In this document: positions 6,386 to 13,390 of the stretch, piece by piece | Numbering within the stretch: position 1 is the first letter of the stretch | Layout: each line of letters starts with the position of its first letter | NCBI GenBank assembly: GCA_947165115.1 | Contig: CAMUZD010000006.1 | Coordinates: 1 to 19,101 of the forward strand | Direction: 5' to 3' | DNA length: 19,101 bases | Origin: an uncultured Clostridia bacterium | Lineage (GTDB): Bacteria; Bacillota; Clostridia; Oscillospirales; Acutalibacteraceae | Translations under genes and position numbers: made by a program | Notes under the pieces: model-generated | Database searches by the model: none | Seen by the model: only the letters and a program-made list of their open reading frames with translations | Told to the model about the DNA's origin: nothing

Positions 6386-6428
6386 ATTCAGTTCCTCCTT
6401 CCTCTTAAGCAGACAATACTACAACTAT

Positions 6429-6457
6429 ATTATATACCCTGAGAATCTTTTTGTCTA
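6429..6457 (-). promoter_or_regulatory. Sigma-A promoter of the SprA-like gene
   Basis: TAGACA (6452-6457), a 17-base spacer and TATAAT (6429-6434) stand on the minus strand 44 bases before the ATG at 6385. It lies just after the stop of the aquaporin gene, so the SprA-like gene can be transcribed alone. Confidence 0.82.
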
Positions 6458-6463
6458 TATATC

Positions 6464-7153
6464 TTATTCTTTCTCAAGCGCCTTATATACGATAGCTGCA
6501 AGTGCGGCTCCGACAAGTGGACCAACAATGAATACCCAAAGCGCACTAAGCGGCTCTCCATTACCATCAATAGCTGCGAAAACTGCAGGTGCGATACTTC
6601 TAGCCGGGTTAACGGATGTGCCGGTTAAGCCAATACCAAAGATATGTACAAGTGTAAGCGAAAGACCAATGATAAGTCCGCCAAATGATCCGTGGTTGAA
6701 CTTCTTAGATGTTACACCTAAGACAACCATTACGAACACAAATGTAAGAACTATCTCAACAATGAGTCCTGCCACCGAATTGCCATTTACTCCATCTAAT
6801 CCGTTTGCGCCACATCCACCTGTAAGATCACTGACATCTCCAAACTTGAAAATCGCCATGAGGATTCCGCTTCCGACAAATCCTCCGATAATCTGTGCAA
6901 TGACATAGCATGCAAATTCTTTGGCTGTGATGCCACCGTTAATAAATACTCCAAGACTAACTGCCGGATTAATATGACATCCGCTGATATTGCCGATGCA
7001 ATATGCCATGCCGACAATTACAAGTCCAAATGCCAGCGCTGTTAACAGATAGCCGCATCCGCTTTCGCTATCGCAGCCTACCAGCATTGCTGTTCCGCAA
7101 CCTAGAGTTACGAGTACAGCTGTTCCAATCATTTCTGCAATGTACTTCTTCAT
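6464..7153 (-). CDS. aqpZ: Aquaporin, AqpZ-type water channel
   Basis: This is a 229-residue six-helix membrane channel. Both NPA boxes are intact: CHINPAVS in the first half and SVNPARS in the second. Aligned by eye to E. coli AqpZ, the selectivity filter is Phe (in LAFGL), His (in LVHIF), Thr and Arg (in TGTSVNPARS). This is the water-selective Phe-His-Thr-Arg set, not the glycerol-facilitator set, so water transport is the likely role. The start is the ATG at 7153, with AGGAGGAG just before it and the family start MKKYIAEMIGTAVLVTLGCG; the 15 in-frame codons upstream are not likely to be used. It lies 65 bases after the PBP gene and may be cotranscribed with it. Unusual Cys-rich loop: GCDSESGCG. 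Confidence 0.95.
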   Translation of the reverse strand: MKKYIAEMIGTAVLVTLGCGTAMLVGCDSESGCGYLLTALAFGLVIVGMAYCIGNISGCHINPAVSLGVFINGGITAKEFACYVIAQIIGGFVGSGILMAIFKFGDVSDLTGGCGANGLDGVNGNSVAGLIVEIVLTFVFVMVVLGVTSKKFNHGSFGGLIIGLSLTLVHIFGIGLTGTSVNPARSIAPAVFAAIDGNGEPLSALWVFIVGPLVGAALAAIVYKALEKE

Positions 7154-7218
7154 AATTCTCCTCCTATTAAAAAATCTATCCACGTATCCAATCTGCAAAT
7201 TGGCTCGCGTCCGCTAAT

Positions 7219-7683
7219 CTAATCACCCGTAGTATTATAGGTCGTATTCGTCGTATTGGTTGTGTTGGTTGTATCGGTACTGTTAGTTGTATTCGTATCA
7301 GTTGTTGTTACCGTTGTTGTTACCTCAACATGCTGCGTGCCGTCGTGGATTGTACAATATCCGATACTGTCGTCAACGTATACACTTTCGTAAGTCTCCG
7401 GACAATATGGTGTTGCAATCATTCCGGATTCTGCACAGAGTGTAACCGAAGTATGATGGTCACATTGTTCTGTAGGTTCGGATCCACGAGCAAAATATTC
7501 CGTATATACAGTGCCTGCACTGTCACACACGCCCTCTATCGGCAGCTTACCGGACTTCGAGCATACTGCCACCTCCGTTATACCATCCGGTCTATCGAAA
7601 TCTTTATACGGCAAATCCTTGTGAATACGCGACATAACCGCTTTCCAAATCGCCTTGGAATAACTCGTTGAACCCTGAACGGC
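7219..7683 (-). CDS. C-terminal fragment of a class A penicillin-binding protein (broken at the junction)
   Basis: Only the last 150 or so residues are present. They follow the order seen after the transpeptidase domain of clostridial PBP1A/PonA proteins: STSYSKAIWKAVMSRIHKDL, then KDFDRPDGITEVAVCSKSGK, then Cys-containing repeats (VTLCAESG, PYCPET). A Thr/Asn-rich tail ends the protein. The glycosyltransferase and catalytic transpeptidase parts are missing because upstream sequence switches to a malic enzyme read in another frame. The in-frame residues before about 7,683 are translated malic-enzyme DNA and should not be counted as PBP. The function of the full protein would be peptidoglycan synthesis at the outer membrane face; this fragment cannot do that. 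Confidence 0.85.
   Translation of the reverse strand, partial: AVQGSTSYSKAIWKAVMSRIHKDLPYKDFDRPDGITEVAVCSKSGKLPIEGVCDSAGTVYTEYFARGSEPTEQCDHHTSVTLCAESGMIATPYCPETYESVYVDDSIGYCTIHDGTQHVEVTTTVTTTDTNTTNSTDTTNTTNTTNTTYNTTGD
7222..7323 (-). repeat. Thr/Asn low-complexity tail of the PBP
   Basis: The last 34 or so codons are almost only Thr, Asn, Asp and Ser, built from degenerate ACN-ACN-AAC units (several TTN tripeptides in a row). Codons vary between copies, so the repeat is conserved as protein more than as DNA. Such tails are common on extracellular ends of Bacillota PBPs and are thought to be wall-embedded linkers. Confidence 0.75.
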
Positions 7684-7695
7684 AGAAGCCTGCGG
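7675..7695. other. Junction between two unrelated sequences
   Basis: On the minus strand the malic-enzyme frame is sound through LLLSAGF (last codon 7685-7687) and then loses similarity. The PBP frame becomes sound from about VQGSTSY (7675-7680). Both genes are cut here, in different frames. Lower-G+C sequence lies to the left and higher-G+C to the right. A small inverted repeat GCAG-AAGC-CTGC sits at 7682-7693. An assembly chimera explains this most simply; real recombination is possible. Confidence 0.8.
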
Positions 7696-8308
7696 AGAGG
7701 AGAAGCTTGGTGATTGAAATAGCCGCAGCGCCTGCGCCGGAGGTAACAACCTTGACATCTTCCTTCTTCTTGCCGACAACCTTGAGAGCGTTGGTAAGGC
7801 CGGCGAGGGTGATGATGGCGGTGCCGTGCTGGTCATCGTGGAAAATGGGGATGTCGCACTTCTCTTTGAGTTTGCGCTCGATTTCGAAGCAGCGGGGAGC
7901 CGCTATATCCTCAAGGTTGATGCCGCCGAATGAACCGGAAATGAGATAAATCGTGTTTACGATTTCATCAACATCCTTGCTCTTGATGCAGAGCGGGAAA
8001 GCGTCAACATCGCCGAAGGACTTGAAGAGAACGCATTTGCCCTCCATAACAGGCATACCTGCTTCGGGGCCGATATCGCCGAGGCCGAGAACTGCGGTAC
8101 CATCGGTAATAACAGCGCAGAGATTGTGTCTTCTGGTGAGCTCATAGCTCTTCTCAATATCCTTCTGGATTTCAAGACAGGGCTGGGCAACGCCGGGGGT
8201 GTAAGCGAGGGAAAGATCCTCTTTTGTGGCAACGGGAACGGTCGAGATTACTTCAATCTTGCCTTTCCATTCGCCGTGTAAACGTAATGATTCTTTTGCG
8301 TAATCCAT
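7685..8308 (-). CDS. Malic enzyme, N-terminal 208 residues (3' end lost at the junction)
   Basis: Malic enzyme decarboxylates malate oxidatively to pyruvate and CO2 with NAD(P)+. The start MDYAKESLRLHGEWKGKIEV and AYTPGVAQPC are those of bacterial short-form enzymes, normally about 390 residues. Present are the catalytic region (GDIGPEAGMPVMEGK, then KSFGDVDAFPL), the metal-binding NLEDIAAPRCFE and HDDQHGTA, and the first turn of the nucleotide fold (VVTSGAGAAAIS). Sequence after LLLSAGF is not malic enzyme. The ATG at 8308 has GAGGAGG eight or so bases upstream, inside the end of the dehydrogenase gene, with a 3-base gap, so the two are one operon. Cofactor choice cannot be judged because the specificity loop is missing. 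Confidence 0.93.
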
Positions 8309-8311
8309 TTA

Positions 8312-9424
8312 TTATGCCTCCTCAAACGGGAATTTATAATCGAGATTGAATCTGTCGCGAAGAGCGATGAATTCCTTCTGAATGGTCTCGCCTACGGGAA
8401 CGCCCTTATCCTTGCGATCCTGCCATGCATCCCACTCTTTTTCGCCGGCGGTGTAGATACGGTCCGCACCGGGAGCTTTTTCGGAATTGCGAAGGCCTCT
8501 GCAGATGTCGCCCGCGGTCTTCTTGAAGGTGTCGAGACCCATGAAGAATTCGGGATTGATGACAAAGAAGAAGTGGCCGAGTCTGTAGAAAGCGTTGTTG
8601 CCGTCAGCATCCTTGCCGCTGAGCGCCTTCATGAACGGGCCGCCCGCGAGTGCCGCGGAGAGAATTTCAACGATGGTGGTGAAGCCGTAGCCCTTATAGC
8701 CGCCGGTTGCTTCGCCGATACCGCCGATTGAAAGCAGAGCGCAGTTGCCCGCACGCATATCCTTGAGAATCTTGCCGGAATCGGTCATTGTGCCGCCGTC
8801 TTTGGTAACTACAAGGCCTGCGGGAGTCTCTTTGCCGCTTCTCTCATAATACTCGATTTTGCCGTTCTGAACGATACTTGTCGCGCAGTCGAAATTGAAC
8901 GGGAACTCTTCGTCGGTAGGCATAGTGAAGGTGAAGGGGTTGGTGCCCATCATCGGCTCGATGCCCCAGGTGGGAGCGACGGACGGACGGGCGTTGGTGC
9001 CCGAAACACCGATCATGCCGGCCTTCTCGGCCATTGTGGTCCAGTATCCCGCGATACCGTAATGGGTTGAATTATAGATAGCGCCGCCTGCCATGCCGTA
9101 TTCCTTTGCCTTGGCAATAAGCATCTCCATCATGCGGTAGCTCGCTACCATACCCATACCGTTGTTTGCGTCCATTACGACTGTGGTCGGGGTCTCTTTT
9201 ACGATGTCGATCTTGGTTACGGGGAGCAGAGTGCCGTTGTCGATTCTGTCAAGATAGATGGGCTTGAATCTGTTGCAGCCGTGGCTCTCAATACCGCGGC
9301 GGTCGGATTCGAGGAGAACATCCGCGCAGATTTTTGCGTCCTCTTCAGGGACTCCGTAGGCCTTGAAAACGTCAATCATGAAAGAGTTAACCAGTTCCCA
9401 GGGTACATAAGGTCTTGTTTCCAT
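8312..9424 (-). CDS. Ldh2-family malate/lactate-type dehydrogenase
   Basis: This 370-residue protein belongs to the Ldh2 (type 2 malate/L-lactate/ureidoglycolate) NAD(P)H-dependent oxidoreductase family, which has no Rossmann fold. It shows the family's ESDRRGIESHGCNRF near residue 45, STHYGIAGYW, NARPSVAPTWG, MGTNPFTFTMP and the GGYKGYGFTTIVEILSAALAG segment. The ATG at 9424 has TTAGGAGGAATATTC before it, and a strong promoter lies at 9463-9491. Because malic enzyme follows after 3 bases, malate is the most likely metabolite: together the pair could convert oxaloacetate to malate and then to pyruvate. Related members act on lactate, sulfolactate or ureidoglycolate, so substrate is an inference. 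Sampled G+C here (36-38 of 60) is higher than in the rsgA-priA genes. Confidence 0.88.
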   Translation of the reverse strand: METRPYVPWELVNSFMIDVFKAYGVPEEDAKICADVLLESDRRGIESHGCNRFKPIYLDRIDNGTLLPVTKIDIVKETPTTVVMDANNGMGMVASYRMMEMLIAKAKEYGMAGGAIYNSTHYGIAGYWTTMAEKAGMIGVSGTNARPSVAPTWGIEPMMGTNPFTFTMPTDEEFPFNFDCATSIVQNGKIEYYERSGKETPAGLVVTKDGGTMTDSGKILKDMRAGNCALLSIGGIGEATGGYKGYGFTTIVEILSAALAGGPFMKALSGKDADGNNAFYRLGHFFFVINPEFFMGLDTFKKTAGDICRGLRNSEKAPGADRIYTAGEKEWDAWQDRKDKGVPVGETIQKEFIALRDRFNLDYKFPFEEA

Positions 9425-9462
9425 TGAATATTCCTCCTAAGAAATATATTTTTACAAAATTT

Positions 9463-9491
9463 ATTTTATCATAAACCCGCCTTAAAGTCAA
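9463..9491 (-). promoter_or_regulatory. Sigma-A promoter of the dehydrogenase-malic enzyme operon
   Basis: TTGACT (9486-9491), a 17-base spacer and TAAAAT (9463-9468) stand on the minus strand 39 bases before the ATG at 9424, in the short gap after rsgA. No terminator hairpin is visible between rsgA and this promoter, so some read-through from the upstream operon is possible. Confidence 0.85.
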
Positions 9492-9518
9492 AGAATTTCA
9501 GCGGTCTATAATACAGAA

Positions 9519-10403
9519 TCAATACTTTTTCATCTTCTTCGCCTGCTCGAGCATAAGGCAGTAGCTCTCATGGCGCGAAACGGGTATTTCGCCGCTCGCA
9601 ACAGCTTCGAGAATCCTGCAGCCCTTGTCTTTTACGTGAGTGCAGGTGGAGAATTTGCATTTGCCGAGATATGGTACGAATTCCCTGAAGGCAAAAGGCA
9701 GATTTTCGGGAATAATATTCTCACTGTCTTCGGATACTATCGAGGCAAAGCCGGGTGTATCGGCAACATATCCGCCGTTAACCTTGAAGAGCTCACTGTG
9801 ACGCGTCGTGTGTCTGCCTCTGCCGAGTTTTTCACTGATTTCGGCGGTTTTCAGATCGAGATGAGGAAATATCGAATTCAGAAGAGAAGATTTTCCGACT
9901 CCCGAATTACCGCACAAGGCACTGATATGTCCCGTAAATTCGGCGGCGACCTCATCCGCCCCTTCACCTGTTTTATTTGATACGCAAAAAGCCTTGATGC
10001 CGATTTTACGGTAGATTGCGGCATATTCATCGCCGGGTGCCATGTCGCATTTTGTGAATACGACCACGGGCTCTATTCCCCTGTCCTCGGCGAGGACGGT
10101 CAGCTTATCGATGATGAAAAGCACGGGCTTCGGCTCAACGGTCGATGACACTATAAACAGACGGTCCACATTTGCAACAGGAGGGCGGAGCATCTCGCTT
10201 TTGCGCTCCCTGATTTCGTCAATCGTATTCTCGGCGTTTACGTTTATTGAGATTACGACTCTGTCGCCGGCGAGCGGGGTTATTCCCCTTTTGCGGAAGA
10301 TACCCTTCGCCTTGCATTCATATATTTCGCCGTCGGCGGCCTCGACATAGTAGAAACCGCCGATGCCTTTAATTATAATTCCGTCAACCGGTTGTCTGTT
10401 CAC
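9519..10403 (-). CDS. rsgA: RsgA, small ribosomal subunit biogenesis GTPase
   Basis: RsgA is a circularly permuted GTPase that acts late in 30S subunit assembly. The 294-residue protein has an N-terminal OB domain (to about residue 75). GTPase motifs follow in permuted order: FTKCD (G4, residues 116-120), GNSGVGKS (G1, 165-172), then DTPGF (G3, 215-219). The zinc site uses Cys249, Cys254, His256 and Cys262 (CKFSTCTH...GC). The start is a GTG at 10403, set by AAGGAG upstream inside prkC; the genes overlap by 20 bases, showing translational coupling to the kinase. In many Clostridia rpe follows rsgA; here the malate operon follows instead. Confidence 0.96.
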   Translation of the reverse strand: MNRQPVDGIIIKGIGGFYYVEAADGEIYECKAKGIFRKRGITPLAGDRVVISINVNAENTIDEIRERKSEMLRPPVANVDRLFIVSSTVEPKPVLFIIDKLTVLAEDRGIEPVVVFTKCDMAPGDEYAAIYRKIGIKAFCVSNKTGEGADEVAAEFTGHISALCGNSGVGKSSLLNSIFPHLDLKTAEISEKLGRGRHTTRHSELFKVNGGYVADTPGFASIVSEDSENIIPENLPFAFREFVPYLGKCKFSTCTHVKDKGCRILEAVASGEIPVSRHESYCLMLEQAKKMKKY

Positions 10404-12636
10404 TCGTGCCTACTCCTTCTACCTGACCGATAACTATTGTAACCTGAGTATTCGTGGGATAGAGTGCTCCGATTGAACCGATAATGGAGCCGCTGCTGCC
10501 CTGAGGCGACTGGCTGATAACCTTGCCGTTCTGGCTCGGATCGGTCGGCGGGGTATAGGTGGTGTTGACATTGGTGAAGCCTCTGCCGCGCAGGGCGCTG
10601 GTAGCCTCCTCATAGGTCATGCCGACCACATTGGGAAGAAGCGCGGAGGGTGAGCTGGAACCGGTGGAAGCATAGAGCGGATTCGAGACCGTGCCGGGAT
10701 TCGTTGTGAAGTCAACGGTGCAGGAATAATATTCGCTGCCGCCGATATGGACCTTCACGGGAACTCCCGAGCCGCTTCCCTTGACGGAGAAGGTGTAGGT
10801 GACGCCGTCCATGAGCTTTCTGGTATTTATCTGTGATTCGTTATTGACATAGACCACAAAAGTCTGCTCGGTATTGGTGCTCGGAAGTCTGATTGTTATA
10901 TTTGCGGTCGCATTCTCGGGAACGCCGCTTGAAACGACGACAGTGATTCTCGAGCCGGGTATGACCTTATCGCCCTCAATGGGGTTCTGGGAGATAATCT
11001 GGCCCTTCGGGAGCGAGGAATCCTCGGTCTGATAATTCTCATTGAGCGAGAGATTCATTGATTCGAGTTTTTCCTTGGCGGTTGCGACATTCCAGCCGAC
11101 AACGCTCGGGACCTCGATGAGTTCATCATCGCTCGCATAATAAATGGTGACTATATCGCCGCTGTTTGCCTGGGTATTCGCGGCGGGGATGGTCTTGATA
11201 ACCGTTCCGTAATCCTCAACGGTGGTGGTGACGGGAAGAAGATTTACCTTGAAGCCTTTATTTTCAAGGGTTGTCTGTGCCTTTTCCCAGTTCATGCCGC
11301 TGACATCGGGAATAACTATCGGAGCGGTATTGTCAACAACAGTAAGCACAACCTCGACGGGAGTGGAGGTAATTTTGGTGCCGTCCGCGGGATCCTGAGC
11401 GGCCACGATGCCGTCTTCATAGAGGCTGTTTGCCTCCTTAATGACCGTGAACACAAAATTCTTCTTATAATCGGAATTATTCTCAATTTCCTCGGCGTAA
11501 TTCTTGCCGACGAATTCGGGAACAACCGTAAACTCTTTGGCAAAGAGAGTCAGCGGATTTATATGGAAGAGCGCCATAGCGCCTGCTGCAAGGCCCGCGA
11601 GAACTATAAGTCCTATTATGATGCCCGCTATAATCGGGCCCGCCTTGCTCTTGGGCTCATCGTCATCATCCTCGTCGCCGGGCAGGACTATCGGAGGCTG
11701 GGAGACGGGCTGACGGCTTATCTGCGGCGGAAGCTGAGGCTCCGGAGCAGCCTTGCTTGCAAACTTGGTCGGGTCTGTATCGACAAAGTAGCTCTGCTCG
11801 AATTTGATATTCGGGTTTCTCTTGAATTCCTCGATATCAAGGAGCATTTCGCTCGCGGTCTGATATCTTGATTTCGTATCCTTCGCCATGGCCCTGTTGA
11901 CTATCTGCTCAAGACCTACGGGGATATTGGGATTTATTTCACTGATGCGCTTGGGCTCGGTCTGGAGCTGCATAAGGGCGACAGACACGCTGTTTTCAGA
12001 GACGAAGGGCAGACGGCCGGTCAGCATTTCATACATCACAACGCCGACCGAATAGATATCGGTGCGCTCGTCAATGGAATTGCCTCTCGCCTGCTCGGGG
12101 CTGATATAGTGCACCGAGCCGATTGCAGAATCGGTCATAGTGGCAGTGCTGTAAGAGAAGCGGGCAATGCCGAACTCCGTAACTTTGATGCTGCCGTTTG
12201 AGAGGAGCATGATATTCTGCGGCTTTATATCGCGGTGAATGATGCCCTTATCGTGAGCGTGCTGAAGGGCGCGGAGAATCTGCATCGTGAAGTGAATAGT
12301 CTCCTTGATGCCGAGATGCCCCTGCTGCTCAATATACTCCTTGAGGGTGATGCCCTCAACATATTCCATGACAATATACTGCAGCCTGTCACCGTAATTG
12401 ACGTTATAGATTTTAACGATATTCGGATGCGACAGCAGGGAAATTGCCTTGGATTCATTTTTGAATCGGCGGCGGAACTCCTCGTTAGCAAGGAATTCAT
12501 CCTTCAAGATTTTGACTGCGACTATTCTGTCGTCAATATTATCATAGGCCTTGTAGACGACCGCCATTCCGCCGACGCCCATGACCTCCTGAATCTCATA
12601 TCGACCGTCCAGTCTTTTACCGGTATAATCATCCAT
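10384..12636 (-). CDS. prkC: PrkC/PknB-type PASTA Ser/Thr protein kinase
   Basis: This is a membrane kinase that senses muropeptides or lipid II with PASTA repeats and phosphorylates cell wall, division and translation proteins. The 750-residue protein has the kinase at about residues 8-270, with GVGGMAVVYKAYD, VAVKIL and HRDIKPQN (134-141). The magnesium-binding Asp-Phe-Gly reads Glu-Phe-Gly (154-156, codon GAG). SVHYISPEQARG follows. A Pro-rich acidic linker leads to one membrane helix (about 333-357). Outside are three PASTA repeats (about 367-570), an unrecognised 90-residue segment (about 571-662) and a fourth PASTA repeat (665-739). I chose the ATG at 12636, not the in-frame TTG three codons earlier, because AAAGGAA is properly spaced only for the ATG. 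It lies 19 bases after prpC, its partner phosphatase. Confidence 0.95.
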   Translation of the reverse strand: MDDYTGKRLDGRYEIQEVMGVGGMAVVYKAYDNIDDRIVAVKILKDEFLANEEFRRRFKNESKAISLLSHPNIVKIYNVNYGDRLQYIVMEYVEGITLKEYIEQQGHLGIKETIHFTMQILRALQHAHDKGIIHRDIKPQNIMLLSNGSIKVTEFGIARFSYSTATMTDSAIGSVHYISPEQARGNSIDERTDIYSVGVVMYEMLTGRLPFVSENSVSVALMQLQTEPKRISEINPNIPVGLEQIVNRAMAKDTKSRYQTASEMLLDIEEFKRNPNIKFEQSYFVDTDPTKFASKAAPEPQLPPQISRQPVSQPPIVLPGDEDDDDEPKSKAGPIIAGIIIGLIVLAGLAAGAMALFHINPLTLFAKEFTVVPEFVGKNYAEEIENNSDYKKNFVFTVIKEANSLYEDGIVAAQDPADGTKITSTPVEVVLTVVDNTAPIVIPDVSGMNWEKAQTTLENKGFKVNLLPVTTTVEDYGTVIKTIPAANTQANSGDIVTIYYASDDELIEVPSVVGWNVATAKEKLESMNLSLNENYQTEDSSLPKGQIISQNPIEGDKVIPGSRITVVVSSGVPENATANITIRLPSTNTEQTFVVYVNNESQINTRKLMDGVTYTFSVKGSGSGVPVKVHIGGSEYYSCTVDFTTNPGTVSNPLYASTGSSSPSALLPNVVGMTYEEATSALRGRGFTNVNTTYTPPTDPSQNGKVISQSPQGSSGSIIGSIGALYPTNTQVTIVIGQVEGVGTSEQTTG

Positions 12637-12655
12637 AATATACAATTCCTTTCAA

Positions 12656-13390
12656 TCAGACTGATATCGCAACCGCGGTCACATTGTCTCTGCCGCCGTT
12701 ATTGTTTGCTGTTTCAACCAGTTTGCCTACATATTCCTCAAGCGGAGTATTCTCCGCGAGATTCACGATATCCTCAACGGGCACATAGTTTGTAAGCCCG
12801 TCCGTGCAGAGCAGGATTATGTCGCCCGGAGCGACATCCTCCTGGCAGAAGTCGGTGCGCACCTCGCTGTCAACACCGACCGCGCGGGTAATCCAGTTTC
12901 TCTTCGGGTGATCCTTGGCCTCCTCGGCCGTAATCTGGCCGTCGTCAACCATTCGCTGAACTACTGAATGATCCCGAGTGAGCTGGATTATCTCGCCCTT
13001 CGGGGGATTTATCAGATAGGCGCGGCTGTCTCCCGCGTGAACAACATAGGCGAATTCGCCCGTCACAATTGCGGCGACCACCGTCGTTCCCATTCCCTCA
13101 TATTTCTTTTCGGTAAGCGAGAGCTGGTAGATGTATTTATTGGCGTATTCGACGGCGGTAAACAGGAGCGACCTTATCGAAATATCGCTCATACCGTCGT
13201 AATATCCGCTTTTTATCCTCTCGCGGACAATTCTGACGCATTCCCCCGAGGCAAGCTGTCCCTCAGCGGCGCCGCCCATTCCGTCGCAGATAATTGCGTA
13301 GCAGGTGCCCGGAGTAAGCTCGCCGAGCGAGTAGGAATCCTGATTGTCTTTTCTGACATGACCTGTTTCCGTCTTGGCGGCAAGTATCAT
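12656..13390 (-). CDS. prpC: PrpC-type PP2C Ser/Thr protein phosphatase
   Basis: This manganese-dependent phosphatase reverses phosphorylation by PrkC. The 244-residue single PP2C domain has the metal-binding and catalytic motifs in order: VRKDNQDS (Asp15, Asp18), CDGMGG (Asp36), AGDSRAYL, RDHSVVQRMVDDG, LLCTDGLTN and NNNGGRDNVTA. There is no membrane segment, so it acts in the cytoplasm. Its ATG overlaps the rlmN stop as ATGA, with GGGGGAG upstream, so it is translationally coupled. The prpC-prkC-rsgA order is strongly conserved in Bacillota. Confidence 0.96.
   Translation of the reverse strand: MILAAKTETGHVRKDNQDSYSLGELTPGTCYAIICDGMGGAAEGQLASGECVRIVRERIKSGYYDGMSDISIRSLLFTAVEYANKYIYQLSLTEKKYEGMGTTVVAAIVTGEFAYVVHAGDSRAYLINPPKGEIIQLTRDHSVVQRMVDDGQITAEEAKDHPKRNWITRAVGVDSEVRTDFCQEDVAPGDIILLCTDGLTNYVPVEDIVNLAENTPLEEYVGKLVETANNNGGRDNVTAVAISV

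Noticed and set aside
6240..6908. A 222-codon plus-strand open frame opposite the SprA-like and aquaporin genes
   Set aside because: Pro/Ser/Thr-rich composition is what results from reading these genes backwards; it also crosses a promoter region.
7154..7218. Terminator between the PBP and aquaporin genes
   Set aside because: Only a 5-bp stem (CCAAT/ATTGG) exists and the T-run is 12 or more bases away, too weak for a call.
7604..7684. C-terminal 26 or so residues of the malic-enzyme frame as real protein
   Set aside because: They are PBP DNA read in the wrong frame; similarity to malic enzyme ends at LLLSAGF.
7684..7836. Longer N-terminus for the PBP fragment
   Set aside because: These codons are malic-enzyme DNA read in another frame; the Ser/Pro/Arg-rich product has no PBP similarity.
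12235..12795. A 186-codon open frame on the plus strand opposite prkC and prpC
   Set aside because: It is antisense to two clearly conserved genes, has no recognisable motif or ribosome site, and spans their boundary.
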